Assembly: GCA_021160705.1 (NCBI GenBank)
Contig: JAGHBZ010000379.1
Coordinates: 1-5,920, forward strand
Reading direction: 5' to 3'
Length of the DNA: 5,920 nucleotides
Source of the DNA: Candidatus Sumerlaeota bacterium
GTDB lineage: Bacteria; Sumerlaeota; Sumerlaeia; MWCT01; JAGHBZ01
A program made the position numbers and the translations under genes. Below, in pieces: positions 5,647 to 5,920 of the stretch; within the stretch, counting starts at the first letter, position 1; each line of letters starts with the position of its first letter. Under the pieces are notes generated by a model, which was not told where the DNA came from, searched no databases, and saw nothing but the letters and a program-made list of their open reading frames with translations.

Positions 5647-5920
5647 TCATAGTATCTTTTCTGCCTTTAGATGTTGAATTATCTTCTCTACAAACCTCTC
5701 TCCGCTCTCAAGCATTTCCTTGGCTTCTGTTTCAGATACTACGAATGTGTATTCATAATCTCCTAATTGCCTTTTCTCAAATGCCCTGTTTAACTCTCTT
5801 CCCAGTTCTCTCGGGAAGATGCCTGTCTTTACAAAATGTTCTCCAAAAGCAGAAATGACGCCTTTGTGGGAGGAAAACGACATATTCTTCGTGAGCAGGA
5901 CGGCTTGTGCACAATAAAAC
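5647..5920 (-). CDS. HEPN domain protein (UPF0332/COG1895 type), N-terminus cut by window edge
   Basis: The frame is open to the right edge, giving 90 residues, so the ATG at 5881-5883 is internal: the codons above it read FYCAQAVLLTKN and fit the family. The visible part matches UPF0332 HEPN proteins: an aromatic-rich helix, then SFSSHKGVISAFGEHFVKTG, then FPRELGRELNRAFEKRQLGD and a final helix with ETEAKEMLESGERFVEKI. Such proteins are about 120-135 residues, so some 35-40 are missing, including the first helix. HEPN proteins usually pair with a small nucleotidyltransferase (MNT) as a toxin-antitoxin unit, with the HEPN member acting as an RNase or being AMPylated by its partner. No partner lies downstream here. 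The catalytic Rx4-6H motif cannot be judged from this fragment, so toxin activity is inference. Confidence 0.85.
   Translation of the reverse strand, partial: FYCAQAVLLTKNMSFSSHKGVISAFGEHFVKTGIFPRELGRELNRAFEKRQLGDYEYTFVVSETEAKEMLESGERFVEKIIQHLKAEKIL

Overview
The window reads as ordinary chromosome of a bacterium that I cannot place below domain level. Bacterial features are a ComF-type phosphoribosyltransferase, Shine-Dalgarno sites (AAAGGAG before the peroxiredoxin, a G-run before the large secreted protein), a classical signal peptide and a consensus TTGACA -35 box. The peroxiredoxin is of the subfamily common in archaea and deep-branching or anaerobic bacteria, and the UPF0332-type HEPN gene fits similar lineages. 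The large, disulfide-poor, secreted beta-helix protein is of a kind frequent in uncultured candidate phyla. A specific phylum would be a guess.

All supported genes lie on the minus strand, so transcription runs from high to low coordinates. In that order: (1) a HEPN-domain protein (UPF0332 type) whose N-terminus lies beyond the right edge; (2) about 360 bp of non-coding DNA with a 51-bp imperfect inverted repeat, a 17-bp perfect palindrome and a -35-like box; (3) an 857-residue exported right-handed beta-helix protein, with eleven 22-25-residue coils that each carry a cysteine at the same place, followed by two homologous domains of about 160 residues; (4) a possible 67-residue single-TM protein starting at TTG; (5) about 225 bp of AT-rich leader; (6) a peroxiredoxin with CxDWWFC-like C-terminal cysteines; (7) an AT-rich gap that may hold a 60-residue protein and a promoter; (8) comF; (9) a 150-bp gap with two hairpins in a row; (10) the first 114 codons of a YaiI/YqxD (DUF188) protein that runs off the left edge.

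The genes do not form an obvious single pathway. Peroxiredoxin, ComF and YaiI are housekeeping or stress functions, each with its own sizeable leader, so they look like separate transcription units rather than one operon. The beta-helix protein is a cell-surface or secreted factor with its own upstream signals. The HEPN protein is normally one half of a HEPN/MNT toxin-antitoxin pair; no nucleotidyltransferase partner is visible downstream, so any partner must lie to the right of the window.

The most distinctive items are the cysteine ladder and duplicated C-terminal domain of the large protein, and the structured DNA in the HEPN to beta-helix gap. I see no CRISPR array, tRNA, rRNA, transposase or phage gene.
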